Assembly (NCBI GenBank): GCA_046155605.1
Contig: JBJXFQ010000068.1
Location: forward strand, 1-64,000
Origin: JAEUIZ01 sp046155605
GTDB taxonomy: Bacteria; Planctomycetota; Phycisphaerae; Phycisphaerales; UBA1924
Reading direction: 5' to 3'
Length of the DNA stretch: 64,000 nt
The notes beneath the pieces are model-generated. The model ran no database searches and had not been told where the DNA came from. It saw only the letters and a list, made by a program, of their open reading frames with translations. Within the stretch, counting starts at the first letter, position 1. The number at the start of each line of letters is the position of its first letter. Position numbers and translations under genes: made by a program. Shown here piece by piece: positions 43,801-52,719 of the stretch.

Positions 43801-44475
43801 ATGAGCGAGTATCACGAGTTTGCGAACGGGATTCGGGTTCGACGCGAGCATTTGATGCCGATCCAGATGGAGCGGTACAAGGAGATCAATCTTCACGAGC
43901 CGGAGGAGGAGGCGTGGCTCGTGAAGATGCTCGACGAGATCGGGGAGACGGGGGTGTTTGTGGATGTGGGGGCGGCAGTGGGGTATTACTGCTTTCTGGT
44001 GGCGCGGCTGAGGCCGAAGTTCGAGATTCGGGCGTATGAGCCGGACGCGACAAACCGGGCGCGGCTGGCCGAGAACCGGGCGCTCAACGGGAATCCGGTG
44101 ATTCGGCTTCACGCGCAGGCGGTAAGCGACCGGCTGGGCTCGGCGAACCTGGCGGGCGAGGGGTATATGGCGATGCTGGCACCGGGCGAGGGGAAGGCGG
44201 TGCCGACGACGACGTTGTCGGCGGTGGCGGAGGGCGCGGGGAGGCCGATCGATCTGTTGAAGATGGACATTCAGGGCGGCGAGCACGCGGCGCTGATGGG
44301 CGCGGAAGCGGCGCTGAAGAAACGGCAGATTCGGCGGTGGATCGTCGGGACGCATCACCCTGACCTGCACGCGTGGTGCGTGGATCGGTTCCGCGGGCAC
44401 AAGTATCGGATCGTGTTTGAGGCGGCGCAGGTGCCCCATCAGCCGGACGGGATGGTGGTGGCGGTAGCGCCGTGA
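43801..44475 (+). CDS. FkbM-family methyltransferase
   Basis: 224 residues from the ATG at 43801. SAM-binding motif VFVDVGAAVGYYCFLVAR (52-69), the acidic end of strand 2 in AYEPDATNRARLAENRALN, and the FkbM hallmark DLLKMDIQGGEHAALMGA. Substrate is probably a hydroxyl group on a glycan or secondary metabolite. Followed by two near-identical 31-nt hairpins before the M14 genes. Confidence 0.85.
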   Translation: MSEYHEFANGIRVRREHLMPIQMERYKEINLHEPEEEAWLVKMLDEIGETGVFVDVGAAVGYYCFLVARLRPKFEIRAYEPDATNRARLAENRALNGNPVIRLHAQAVSDRLGSANLAGEGYMAMLAPGEGKAVPTTTLSAVAEGAGRPIDLLKMDIQGGEHAALMGAEAALKKRQIRRWIVGTHHPDLHAWCVDRFRGHKYRIVFEAAQVPHQPDGMVVAVAP

Positions 44476-44479
44476 GCAG

Positions 44480-44510
44480 TTCCGATCGCTCGCGCGATCT
44501 GCTCCAGAAG
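44480..44510. repeat. Tandem hairpin, copy 1
   Basis: TTCCGATCGCTCGCGCGATC then TGCTCCAGAAG. The core CGATCGC-TCGC-GCGATC folds back on itself. It is 28 of 31 identical to the copy at 44539-44569, and begins 5 nt after the FkbM stop codon. Confidence 0.5.
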
Positions 44511-44538
44511 GAAGGTCGCTGTTGCTGAGAGGGGCCAT

Positions 44539-44569
44539 TTCCGATCGCTGGCGCGATCGGCTCAAGAAG
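44539..44569. repeat. Tandem hairpin, copy 2
   Basis: TTCCGATCGCTGGCGCGATC then GGCTCAAGAAG. Same core as copy 1, 59 nt further on, and 85 nt before the ATG of the M14-like gene. Confidence 0.5.
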
Positions 44570-44653
44570 CGATGGGAGACGGGGCGATCGCGGTGCGGCG
44601 GGGTCGTGATCTGCTATTCTGACTCGTCGCGTTATCGCGGCTGGAGAGCACAG

Positions 44654-46630
44654 ATGATTGATCGTTTGGAGTGTCGTCGATGCATCGCGGTTTACGCGGC
44701 GTCGATGGTTGGCTTGATGTCTATGGAGGCGGCGCGGGGCGAGGACGACCTCGGCGCGCGGACGAAGGCGCTGACGGCCGCGCATCCGATGGTGGTTGAT
44801 GCGGCGACGATCGGGACGAGTCGGCAGGGTCGGGTGATCACGGCGCTGCGATTGACGAACCGTGGCGCGCCCGCGGACGATGGCCCGCCGCCGCCCGCGC
44901 CGGAGGATCGGCCGGCGCTGGTGGTCGTGGCTGGGCTGGATGGGCGGCACCTCTTCGGGGCGGACGTGGCGATGGGGATCGCTGAGAGTCTGGCGGCGAA
45001 TCACGCGGGCCACCTGCATCGCGTGACGGTGTATGTGGTGGTTTGCGCGAATCCCGACGCGCGGGCGTGGACGCTCGATGCGGGGCACGCGAGGATGGAC
45101 TTTGGCCGCGCCCAGAGCCTGCTCGACGCGGATCGGGATCGGCGAACCGCCGAGGACGGGGCGGAGGATCTCAATGGCGATGGCGTGGTGACGATGATGC
45201 GGGTGCGTGATCCGCTGCCGGGATCGGGGCTGCGGGCGGAATACGTGATCGATCCCGACAACGCGGCGATCGTGCGTCGGCCCGACGCGGCGAAGGGCGA
45301 GCGGGCGTCGGTCGCGCTCGTGCCAGAGGGAACGGACAGCGACGGCGACGGCAAGATCAATGAGGACGGGGTCGGCGGGACGGCGGGCGGGGGCGTGAAT
45401 CTGGATCAGAACTTTCCGTATCGATGGCCAGAGTTTGCGGACGGCGCGGGGCCGTTCCCGCTCTCGGAGCCGGAGAGCCGGGCGCTGGTGGATTGGCTGC
45501 TGAAGGTGCGGAACGTGGCGGCAGTGGTGGTGATGGGGCCGGGAGACAGCGTGGTGGCGCTGCCGGAGGCGGGGAAGTTTGAGCCGGACGGGACGACGCC
45601 GACGGGGATCGAGAATGACGACAAAGTGCAGATGGAGGAGATCGCGAAACTGTTCAAGGAGGTGACAAACATGGCCGAGGCGTCGCCGGCGGAGCGGTCG
45701 GGCTCGCTGCATGGATGGGCGTATGCGCACTACGGGGTGTACTCGCTGAACACGCCGGTGTGGGTGCGGCCGGATCAGATCAAGAAGGCGCAGCAGAAGG
45801 AAGAGGCGAAGGAAGAAGACGGAAAGGGCGCGGACGGCAAGCCGGACGCGCCAAAGCCCGAGACGCCGAAGCCGGAGGTGCCGAAGGTGGAAGCGCCCCA
45901 GCCCGAGACGCCGCGCGGCGAGACGGGGCGTCATCACGATCATGGCGAGGCAGGGCTGGCGACGATCGAAGCGCCGAACGAGGAGATGCAGCCGCAGGTT
46001 CCTGGTGGAGGGCGGAGGCGAGGCGGAGGCGATGCGCCCGCGGCAGCACCGACGGGCGGCGACAAGAAGCCGAGCGATGATGGGAAGTGGCTGGCGTATG
46101 ACGCGGAGCGTGTGAAGGCCGGCGACGTGTCGGGGTTCATCGCGTGGAAGGCGTTCGAGCATCCGCAACTGGGGAGCGTGGAGATCGGTGGATTTGTGCC
46201 GGGTTTCAGGTTGAATCCGCCGGCGAGCGAGGTGCCGCGGCTGGTGGAGGAGCAGACGAGGTTTGTGGTGGCTTTGGCGGCGAGATTCCCGCGCGTGGTG
46301 GTGTCGGAGCAGAGGGTGGAACGGCTGGGGCCGGGGCTATGGCGGGTGTGGGTTCGCGTGGTGAACGAGGGTTCGATGCCGACGCTGTCGGCGATGGGGG
46401 TGAAGGCGCGGCGGCACCTGCCGACGATCGTGCGGATCGACGCGCCGATGGAGCGGGTGATCTCGGGCGAGCGGGTGAATCGATTCTGGTCGATCGCGGG
46501 ATCAGGCGGGATGGCGGACGCGGAATGGACGGTGCGGGCCGAGGACGGGTCGGAGGTTGTGGTCGAGGTGTCACCGTCGATTGGTGGGAAGTCGACGGTT
46601 CGAGTGAGACTTGAGGAGGCCGCACGATGA
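44654..46630 (+). CDS. Secreted M14-like protein without zinc site (probable pseudopeptidase)
   Basis: 658 residues from the ATG at 44654; signal sequence to about MEAARGE. Fold parallels the next gene: VVVAGLDGRHLFGADVAMGI where HGNE should be, CANPDARAWTLDAG, calcium-loop stretches (DADRDRRTAEDGAEDLNGDG and DSDGDGKINEDG), GVNLDQNFPYRWP in place of DMNRNWP, and MGPGDSVVALP in place of SYHNTGG. The zinc His/Glu, substrate Arg and third ligand are all lost. A Pro/Glu/Lys-rich insertion of about 90 residues (about 378-470) separates the two halves. Probably partners its active neighbour. Confidence 0.78.
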   Translation: MIDRLECRRCIAVYAASMVGLMSMEAARGEDDLGARTKALTAAHPMVVDAATIGTSRQGRVITALRLTNRGAPADDGPPPPAPEDRPALVVVAGLDGRHLFGADVAMGIAESLAANHAGHLHRVTVYVVVCANPDARAWTLDAGHARMDFGRAQSLLDADRDRRTAEDGAEDLNGDGVVTMMRVRDPLPGSGLRAEYVIDPDNAAIVRRPDAAKGERASVALVPEGTDSDGDGKINEDGVGGTAGGGVNLDQNFPYRWPEFADGAGPFPLSEPESRALVDWLLKVRNVAAVVVMGPGDSVVALPEAGKFEPDGTTPTGIENDDKVQMEEIAKLFKEVTNMAEASPAERSGSLHGWAYAHYGVYSLNTPVWVRPDQIKKAQQKEEAKEEDGKGADGKPDAPKPETPKPEVPKVEAPQPETPRGETGRHHDHGEAGLATIEAPNEEMQPQVPGGGRRRGGGDAPAAAPTGGDKKPSDDGKWLAYDAERVKAGDVSGFIAWKAFEHPQLGSVEIGGFVPGFRLNPPASEVPRLVEEQTRFVVALAARFPRVVVSEQRVERLGPGLWRVWVRVVNEGSMPTLSAMGVKARRHLPTIVRIDAPMERVISGERVNRFWSIAGSGGMADAEWTVRAEDGSEVVVEVSPSIGGKSTVRVRLEEAAR

Positions 46631-48369
46631 GGCGCAGCACAGGTGGAATCGGGGTGTTGATTGCGGCGGCGATGTCGGCGTGCGTGGCGATGGCGCAGCC
46701 GGACGTGCCGGGGAAGGTGCTGATCGCGTTCAATCGGTATTCGACGTATGTCGAGATCGAGGGGCAGTTGAAAGCGATCGCGGCGGCGTATCCGGAGTTG
46801 GTGGAACTTCGGAGCCTGGGCAAGAGCGCCGAGGGGCGAGAGTTGTGGGTGGCGATCGTGAACTCGCCCAAGACCGGCCCGCACACGGCGAAACCGGCGA
46901 TGTGGATCGATGGCAACGTCCACGGGAACGAGATTCAGTCGGCGGAGGCGGTGGTGTATTCGCTGTGGTACCTCACGAAGGCGTACGGGCAGGTGCCGTC
47001 GCTCACGAAGTTGCTGGACAACTACGTTTTTTACCTGATGCCGAGCCAGAACCCGGACGCGCGTGAGGCGTGGTTCCGCGACCCGCACACACCGCACAGT
47101 TCGCGTTCGAATCGCCGGCCGGTGGATTCTGACCGGGACGGGCTCTTTGACGAGGACGGGCCGGATGACCTCGACGGTGACGGGCAGATCACGCAGATGT
47201 GGAAGCGGGATGCGTCCGGGCGGTTCATCCGCGATCGGGCGGACCCTCGGGTGTTCGTGCGGGTGGAAGCGGATCAGCGGGGCGAGTGGACGCCGGTGGG
47301 GGAGGAGGGAATCGACAACGACGGGGACGGGCGGGTGAATGAGGATCCGACGGGCGGGGACGACATGAATCGCAACTGGCCGAGCGACTGGCTGCCGGAT
47401 TACGTGCAGTTTGGCGCGGGGCTGTATCCGCTGAGCAATCCGGAGCCGCGTGCGATCGCGCAGTTCATCATCGGTCGGCCGAACATCGCGGCGGCACAGA
47501 GTTATCACAACACGGGCGGGATGATCCTGCGCGGACCCGGGGCGTCGTATCGGGAGAACGCGTACCCGCAGTCGGATCGAGAGGCGTATGACCAGATCGC
47601 GACGAAGGGCGAGGACATCCTGCCGTATTACAAGTCGATGGTGATCTACCGCGATTTGTACACGGTGCATGGGGGGTTCGTGAACTGGTGCGCGGAAGGG
47701 CTGGGGATTTTCAGTTTCACGAACGAGATGTGGAACGGGGGGAAGTATTTCCAGCGGGAGATCACGAGCCCTGACGACAAGCGGATGTGGCTGTTCCGCG
47801 ATCGCCTGCAGTTCGGGCTGACGTTCAAGGACTACACGGAGGTTGAGCATCCGACGCATGGCAAGGTGCTGGTGGGCGGGCTGAACAAGTGGTCGTCGAG
47901 GGTGACGCCGACGTTCATGCTCGAGGAGGAGTGCCACCGGAACTTCGCGTTCACGATGTATCACGCGGACCAGATGCCGCTGCTGGCGTTTGAGCGTGTC
48001 GAGGTGTCGAAAGCGGGTGCGGGGCTATGGCGGCTGACGGCCGAGGTGCGGAACCAGAAACTGATCCCGACGCGGAGCGCGTGGGCGCGCGAGAAGGGGA
48101 TCGGGGTCCATGACCTGATGCTGTGCGTGCCGGGCGAGCGCGTGGCAATCGCGGCAGCGGGGATTGCGTCGTCGTGGCTGGATCAGCGGATGACGCCGAT
48201 CCGGAACGAGCCGGGACGGGTGCAGTTGCCGGGCGGCATCCCCGGGCAAGGCGGGGTGATTTTCAGGTGGTATGTAAGCGGGGAAGAGGGCGCGAAGGTG
48301 ATGCTGCGGTATGAGGCTGAGAAGGCGAAGACGATCGAGCGCGAAGTGGAACTGAAAGTAAGCCCATAA
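46627..48369 (+). CDS. Secreted M14-family metallocarboxypeptidase
   Basis: 580 residues; ATGA overlap with the previous gene. Signal peptide 1-23 (ends AMAQP). Zinc and catalytic residues are intact: His99 and Glu102 (WIDGNVHGNEIQ), Asn248-Arg249 (DDMNRNWP), His294 (QSYHNTGG), catalytic Glu367 (IFSFTNEMW). Between 165 and 240 lie Asp-rich thrombospondin-3-like calcium loops (DSDRDGLFDEDGPDDLDGDG). The last 170 residues are a beta-sandwich. It cleaves C-terminal residues from extracellular peptides. The adjacent relative is its inactive twin. Confidence 0.88.
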   Translation: MRRSTGGIGVLIAAAMSACVAMAQPDVPGKVLIAFNRYSTYVEIEGQLKAIAAAYPELVELRSLGKSAEGRELWVAIVNSPKTGPHTAKPAMWIDGNVHGNEIQSAEAVVYSLWYLTKAYGQVPSLTKLLDNYVFYLMPSQNPDAREAWFRDPHTPHSSRSNRRPVDSDRDGLFDEDGPDDLDGDGQITQMWKRDASGRFIRDRADPRVFVRVEADQRGEWTPVGEEGIDNDGDGRVNEDPTGGDDMNRNWPSDWLPDYVQFGAGLYPLSNPEPRAIAQFIIGRPNIAAAQSYHNTGGMILRGPGASYRENAYPQSDREAYDQIATKGEDILPYYKSMVIYRDLYTVHGGFVNWCAEGLGIFSFTNEMWNGGKYFQREITSPDDKRMWLFRDRLQFGLTFKDYTEVEHPTHGKVLVGGLNKWSSRVTPTFMLEEECHRNFAFTMYHADQMPLLAFERVEVSKAGAGLWRLTAEVRNQKLIPTRSAWAREKGIGVHDLMLCVPGERVAIAAAGIASSWLDQRMTPIRNEPGRVQLPGGIPGQGGVIFRWYVSGEEGAKVMLRYEAEKAKTIEREVELKVSP

Positions 48370-48489
48370 CGACGGGCACGGCAAAGAACGCGCTTGGAGA
48401 AGAGAAAATCGGCATAAGCCCGTGTCGAGCGATCAAAGCGTTCAGCGCCGGGATTGATGCCGCATCGCGCGGATGGATCACGGATCGCG

Positions 48490-49065
48490 TTAGGACAACG
48501 CAGAAGTAACACGAACGAGGCGTGCGGCGATGGCGGCGAGCCGGTCGGCGTTCGGCTTGTCCTTGAGCGTGCCGTCAGGGTTGAATGCTTCGTTGGCCTT
48601 ATTGACGGCGAGTTGGTCAGGGATGACGGTGACGCCGATGTTGCCGAGGATCATGCGGAGGTGAACGAGCCCGCGGAGGCCGCCGAGCGCGCCGGTGGAG
48701 GCACCAAGGAGTGCGGCGGTTTTGCCCGTAAAACTGGCGAGGCCGGCCTCGCCCGGGGCCGAGCGCGAGACCCAGTCAATGAGGTTTTTCAGGTAGGCGG
48801 AGATGCTGGAGTTGTACTCGGGGCTGGCGATGAGCAGCGCGTTGTGGTCGCGGAAGAGAGCCTTGAGGGCGAGGACACGCTCGGGAAGGCCCGAGGCGGC
48901 CTCGAGGTCGCCGTCGTAGATGGGGAGGGCGAAATCGCGTGGTTCGAGGTCGGTGGCGATGCCGCCCGCGGCGCGGACAGCGGCCGCAGCGGCGCGCGCG
49001 AGTTTGCGGTTCCAGGATTCGGCGCGGGTGCTGCCGGTGATGACGAGGACTCGTGCGCTACCCAT
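48490..49065 (-). CDS. NADPH-dependent FMN reductase
   Basis: 191 residues. Flavodoxin-like fold with FMN-phosphate loop ITGSTRAESWNRKLA (9-23), SPEYNSSISAYLKNLIDWVS and the Gly-rich loop LLGASTGALGGLRGLVHLR. Such enzymes reduce FMN, azo dyes, quinones or chromate with NAD(P)H. Convergent with the M14 gene, divergent from the ferric-reductase operon. Confidence 0.9.
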   Translation of the reverse strand: MGSARVLVITGSTRAESWNRKLARAAAAAVRAAGGIATDLEPRDFALPIYDGDLEAASGLPERVLALKALFRDHNALLIASPEYNSSISAYLKNLIDWVSRSAPGEAGLASFTGKTAALLGASTGALGGLRGLVHLRMILGNIGVTVIPDQLAVNKANEAFNPDGTLKDKPNADRLAAIAARLVRVTSALS

Positions 49066-49190
49066 GCGAGTAACTCCTTGTGTGGCCCGCGTCCCTCGCG
49101 AGCCGACGATGGTACACCGGTCGGCGGGGGCAACTTGGTACGCTGTCGGAATCGGAAACGACGGCGAGTGATCGGCATCGAAGGGGCGTC

Positions 49191-49406
49191 ATGATGTTCG
49201 CGAGCATTATCCTGGGAGTGTTTGCCGCGTATGCGGGTGTGGGCGTGGCATTCTGCGTCGCGTTCCTCGCTCGCGGGCTTCGGCGCGTGGATCACTCGTC
49301 GCAGGGGAGCCACTGGCTGTTTCATGTGCTGATCGTCCCCGGCGTGGTGGCGCTATGGCCCTTGCTGCTGCGGATGTGGGTCATGGCGGGAAGGGGGCGG
49401 GCGTGA
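49191..49406 (+). CDS. Small membrane protein, first gene of the Rieske operon
   Basis: 71 residues from the ATG at 49191, two hydrophobic spans (FASIILGVFAAYAGVGVAFC and HVLIVPGVVALWPLLLRMWV) with a basic loop between. Its TGA overlaps the next GTG by 4 nt. Small size and position suggest a subunit of the adjacent membrane electron-transfer complex. Confidence 0.65.
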   Translation: MMFASIILGVFAAYAGVGVAFCVAFLARGLRRVDHSSQGSHWLFHVLIVPGVVALWPLLLRMWVMAGRGRA

Positions 49407-49552
49407 TCGCGCGGCAGCGAACGCGGCATTTCCTCACGTGGGTGGTGCTGGGCGCGGCGTTGCCGCTGCTGGTTGCGGCGGGGCTGTGGGCGCGCGAGGC
49501 GGCGGATCGAGCGGCAACGGGCACGCCGGCGACTTCGGGAGCTGGCCCGTGA
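49403..49552 (+). CDS. Very small single-span membrane protein
   Basis: 49 residues from a GTG at 49403: basic start (VIARQRTRHFLTW), one span (VVLGAALPLLVAAGLW) and a short polar tail. The start overlaps the upstream stop and its own stop overlaps the next GTG, both by 4 nt, so three genes are translationally coupled in a row. Family unknown. Confidence 0.6.
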   Translation: MIARQRTRHFLTWVVLGAALPLLVAAGLWAREAADRAATGTPATSGAGP

Positions 49553-50598
49553 GCGTGTCGTACACCTGGGTGGGCTGGACGCGTCACAAGAAGCGCTATG
49601 ACGTGGTGATGGCGGCGAGCGTGATCGCGTTCCTGCTGATCTTCGCGGGCGTCACGATGGCGGTGCCGGCGGATCGGCGGCCGTCGATCCCGATCGTGGC
49701 GATCCGCTCGCTCGGGGTATGCGCGATCGTGATGCTGCATGTGGTGCTCTGGATCGGCCCGTTGGCGCGGCTTGATCGGCGGCTGCTCCCGCTGCTGTTC
49801 AATCGTCGCCACCTTGGCGTGGCGACGTTTTTCGTTGGGCTCGCGCACGCCGCGCTCTCGCTGCTGTGGTATCACGGGTTCGGCAACGTGAATCCGCTGC
49901 TGTCGCTGCTGACCAGCAACACGGCGTACGGATCACTCACTCGATTCCCGTTTGAGACCCTCGGGCTGGCGGCGCTGGTGATTCTCTTTTTGATGGCCGC
50001 GACGAGCCACGATTTCTGGAACCGCAACCTGTCGGCGCGGGTGTGGAAGCGGCTTCACATGATGGTGTACTGTGCGTATGCCCTGCTGGTCGGGCATGTC
50101 GCGCTCGGCGCGCTGCAGAGCGAGCGGCACCCGCTACTCGCCGCGGCGCTCTTGGTTGGCGTCGGCGTCACGGCTGGGCTACACATCGCGGCAGGGGCTC
50201 GAGAGGTGCGGATCGATCGGGGCACGGCGGCCGCGCCGGATGGCTCGTTCGTCGATGTGGGCTCGGTTGATGACATCGCGGAGGGGCGGGCGAAGGTCGT
50301 GTGCCTGCGCGGGCGAGAACGGATCGCCGTGTTCAAGCATGGCGGAGCGATCTCGGCGGTGAGCAATGTGTGCGTGCATCAGGGCGGGCCGCTGGGCGAG
50401 GGCAAGATCGTCGATGGCTGCATCACCTGCCCGTGGCACGGTTGGCAGTATCGGCCGCAGGATGGCACATCGCCGCCGCCGTTTCAGGAGAAGGTGCCGA
50501 CGTATGAGGTCCGGGTCTCGGGTCGGCGGGTGCTGGTGAATCCGACGGCGCTGCCGGCGGGGACGGCGGTTGCGCCGGCGCAGATCGAGGCCTCGTGA
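49549..50598 (+). CDS. Ferric-reductase-like membrane protein fused to a Rieske [2Fe-2S] domain
   Basis: 349 residues from a GTG at 49549. About six spans with paired His residues for haem (MLHVVLWIG, GLAHAALSLLWYHGF, RLHMMVYCAYALLVGHVALG) form a ferric-reductase-like (YedZ/FRD) core. The C-terminal part carries the cluster ligands CVHQGG and CPWHGW (C-x-H ... C-x2-H). Together these should pass electrons from a soluble Rieske arm to a membrane haem or the reverse. Part of a coupled operon with two tiny membrane proteins and the gene at 50648. Confidence 0.85.
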   Translation: MSVSYTWVGWTRHKKRYDVVMAASVIAFLLIFAGVTMAVPADRRPSIPIVAIRSLGVCAIVMLHVVLWIGPLARLDRRLLPLLFNRRHLGVATFFVGLAHAALSLLWYHGFGNVNPLLSLLTSNTAYGSLTRFPFETLGLAALVILFLMAATSHDFWNRNLSARVWKRLHMMVYCAYALLVGHVALGALQSERHPLLAAALLVGVGVTAGLHIAAGAREVRIDRGTAAAPDGSFVDVGSVDDIAEGRAKVVCLRGRERIAVFKHGGAISAVSNVCVHQGGPLGEGKIVDGCITCPWHGWQYRPQDGTSPPPFQEKVPTYEVRVSGRRVLVNPTALPAGTAVAPAQIEAS

Positions 50599-50647
50599 TG
50601 GAGAGCGCGTGCGAGCAGAGGCATCTCGGCAATCGAGGGACGAGCAG

Positions 50648-51454
50648 ATGACGACGCCGGTTCAGCGTGATGAGTTCTTTGTGGGCTATTTGCCGACGAT
50701 GCCGCGCGCGATCGGGCGTCGGACGCGGGTGGTCGCGGCGGCACTGGGATTAGCCGCGTTGATGCTTGCCGGACTGGTGGGAGCAGCGCAATCGGACGCG
50801 GGCGGCGCGGTGTGGGACGCCGATCCGGCGACGGTGGAAGGGCTGTTTGTCGCGCGGCCGACGCCGATGGTGGTGTCCGAGACGCCGAGTGGACTGCGCG
50901 CGGTGCTTCTGGTTGGCGCGGGAAAGTGTGGCGCGTTTGGGGGCTATTGCGGGCCGGGAGAGGATTGGCGCGGCGTGGCGGAAGCGTTTGCAGGCAAGAT
51001 GGTTCGGGCGAGTGGGACACTGTTGCATCGGGGCGACCACGCGATGCTGGAGTTGGATACCGGGCCGCGCGCGGTGGCGGTGATGGAGGATGGTGAGCGG
51101 CGGGATCGGATCGAGTTGAGCATGATGGCCGCGCGTAAAGGCAGCAGCGTGATCGAGACCGTGGTTGGCGAGTTAGTTGATGCGAAGTGCTATCTGGGCG
51201 CGATGAAGCCGGGGACCGGGAAGGTGCACCGCGCGTGCGCGATCCGATGCATCGAGGGCGGCATTCCGGCGATGATCGTCGATGCGCGGCCTGATGGCAC
51301 GGTTCGCGGCATCCTTCTCGTCGGTGCCGATGGTCGTTCCCCGATGCCGTCGGAGATTCGCGATCTCGTAGGCGACGCGGTGAGCGTGAGCGGGCCGGTG
51401 GGTTGGATCGCGGACCTCGGACTGGTTTCGTCGTCGGCGATCCGAAGGCGTTAG
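50648..51454 (+). CDS. Membrane-anchored protein with Cys-rich C-terminus, Rieske partner
   Basis: 268 residues from the ATG at 50648 (longer starts read Arg-rich sequence). A short cytosolic segment precedes one span (VVAAALGLAALMLAGLVGAA). The body contains GKCGAFGGYCG near 100 and a conserved-looking block GELVDAKCYLGAMKPGTGKV, HRACAIRCIEGGIPAMIV, with three or four cysteines that could bind metal or haem. Such proteins accompany ferric-reductase/Rieske genes. The last 4 nt overlap the convergent aminotransferase gene. Confidence 0.72.
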   Translation: MTTPVQRDEFFVGYLPTMPRAIGRRTRVVAAALGLAALMLAGLVGAAQSDAGGAVWDADPATVEGLFVARPTPMVVSETPSGLRAVLLVGAGKCGAFGGYCGPGEDWRGVAEAFAGKMVRASGTLLHRGDHAMLELDTGPRAVAVMEDGERRDRIELSMMAARKGSSVIETVVGELVDAKCYLGAMKPGTGKVHRACAIRCIEGGIPAMIVDARPDGTVRGILLVGADGRSPMPSEIRDLVGDAVSVSGPVGWIADLGLVSSSAIRRR

Positions 51455-52719
51455 AGCGATCGCTCTCGATCGAGTTCTTCGCGGAGCGCGCCGGCGAGGT
51501 AGTCGTACTGCTCGACCGAGTTGTAGAGTTGGGCGCTGATCCGGAAGAGGCGGCGAGGATCGCCTGTCACGGACCAGACCGGCACCTGAATCTTGTGACG
51601 GTCAACGAGCGCGTCCTGCAGCGCGTCGTGGTAGCGAGTGGGCCGAGCGGCGAGGCGGGCGGCATGGGCGGGATCGGTGGGCAGGAGGAGCGTGGCCATG
51701 GAGCCGAGCATGGAATCGGGGGCAGGCGGTTCGATGCCGAGCGCCGCGCAGAGGCGTTGGCGAGCGACGACGACGAGGTCGTGGTTACGCCGCGTGATCT
51801 CGTCCCACTGTTCCACTCCCGCGTGCCGACTCGTTCCGACTTCCTCGCCGACGATCGAGGCCATCGCGTCGATGGCGCGGCCGATGGCGACGTAGGCGGT
51901 GAAGTCGCCGGTGCCGACGTAATCGAAGTCGGAATGGAGCCGCGATCGGCCGTGCTTGGGCTGATCGGCGAAGTTCGAGAGGCAGAGAGGGCGAAGAGCG
52001 GCGTGGCGATCTTCACGGGCGTGAAGGAAGGCGGAGCCCTTGGGCGAGCAGATCCATTTATGGCAGTTGGAGGTGTAGAAGGAGGCCCCGAGCGTGGGAA
52101 CGTTGAGGCCTCGGACCTGGCCCGCGGCGTGCGCGCCATCGACGATGACAGCGATGCCGCGGCGTTCGAGATCGGGCACGATCCGCGCGAGCGGGAGCAC
52201 GAGGGCGCTAGGGGCTGTGATGTGACTGATGAGTGCGACGCGGGTGCGCGAAGTCGCCGCCCCGAGCACCACCGCGACGACTTCATCGGGGCCGGCGGAT
52301 GGGAAGACGAGCGGCGCGGTGATGACGTTGGTGCCGGTTCGCGCGGCGGTGCGGCGCACGTTGGTCATGCAGCCGGGATACTCGTGGGAGGTGACGAGGA
52401 TCTCGTCGCCGGGCGAGAGCGAAGGTTCGAGCGCGGCGAGCGCGGTGGCGACGCCGTGGGTCGCGTTGGGCACAAAGACAAGATCGGCGGGACGTGCGTG
52501 GATGAGCGTGGCGAGTGTGGCGCGGGACTCGTCGAGGAGGTCATCGACGCGCTCGACGAACCATCGCACGCCCTCGCGCTCCATCTCGGCACGGAGTTCG
52601 GATTGGTGCGCGAGGACGTCGCGAGGGCACGCACCGAAGGAGCCGTGGTTCAGGTAGACGACGGATGGGTCGAGTGCCCAGCGTTCGAAGAGCGGCGAGG
52701 GTTTGGGGAGGGATTTCAT
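51451..52719 (-). CDS. Class V aminotransferase (isopenicillin-N-epimerase-like)
   Basis: 422 residues. Signatures: VVYLNHGSFGACPRDVLAHQ at the start, FVPNATHGVATALAALEPSL, VIVDGAHAAGQVRGL (PLP Asp and His) and the Schiff-base Lys in SNCHKWICSPKG. PLP-dependent enzymes of this type act on amino-group donors or carry out C-S chemistry; the substrate is not clear. The ATG overlaps the FKP gene stop by 4 nt, so it belongs to the sugar-uptake operon. Confidence 0.87.
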   Translation of the reverse strand: MKSLPKPSPLFERWALDPSVVYLNHGSFGACPRDVLAHQSELRAEMEREGVRWFVERVDDLLDESRATLATLIHARPADLVFVPNATHGVATALAALEPSLSPGDEILVTSHEYPGCMTNVRRTAARTGTNVITAPLVFPSAGPDEVVAVVLGAATSRTRVALISHITAPSALVLPLARIVPDLERRGIAVIVDGAHAAGQVRGLNVPTLGASFYTSNCHKWICSPKGSAFLHAREDRHAALRPLCLSNFADQPKHGRSRLHSDFDYVGTGDFTAYVAIGRAIDAMASIVGEEVGTSRHAGVEQWDEITRRNHDLVVVARQRLCAALGIEPPAPDSMLGSMATLLLPTDPAHAARLAARPTRYHDALQDALVDRHKIQVPVWSVTGDPRRLFRISAQLYNSVEQYDYLAGALREELDRERSL

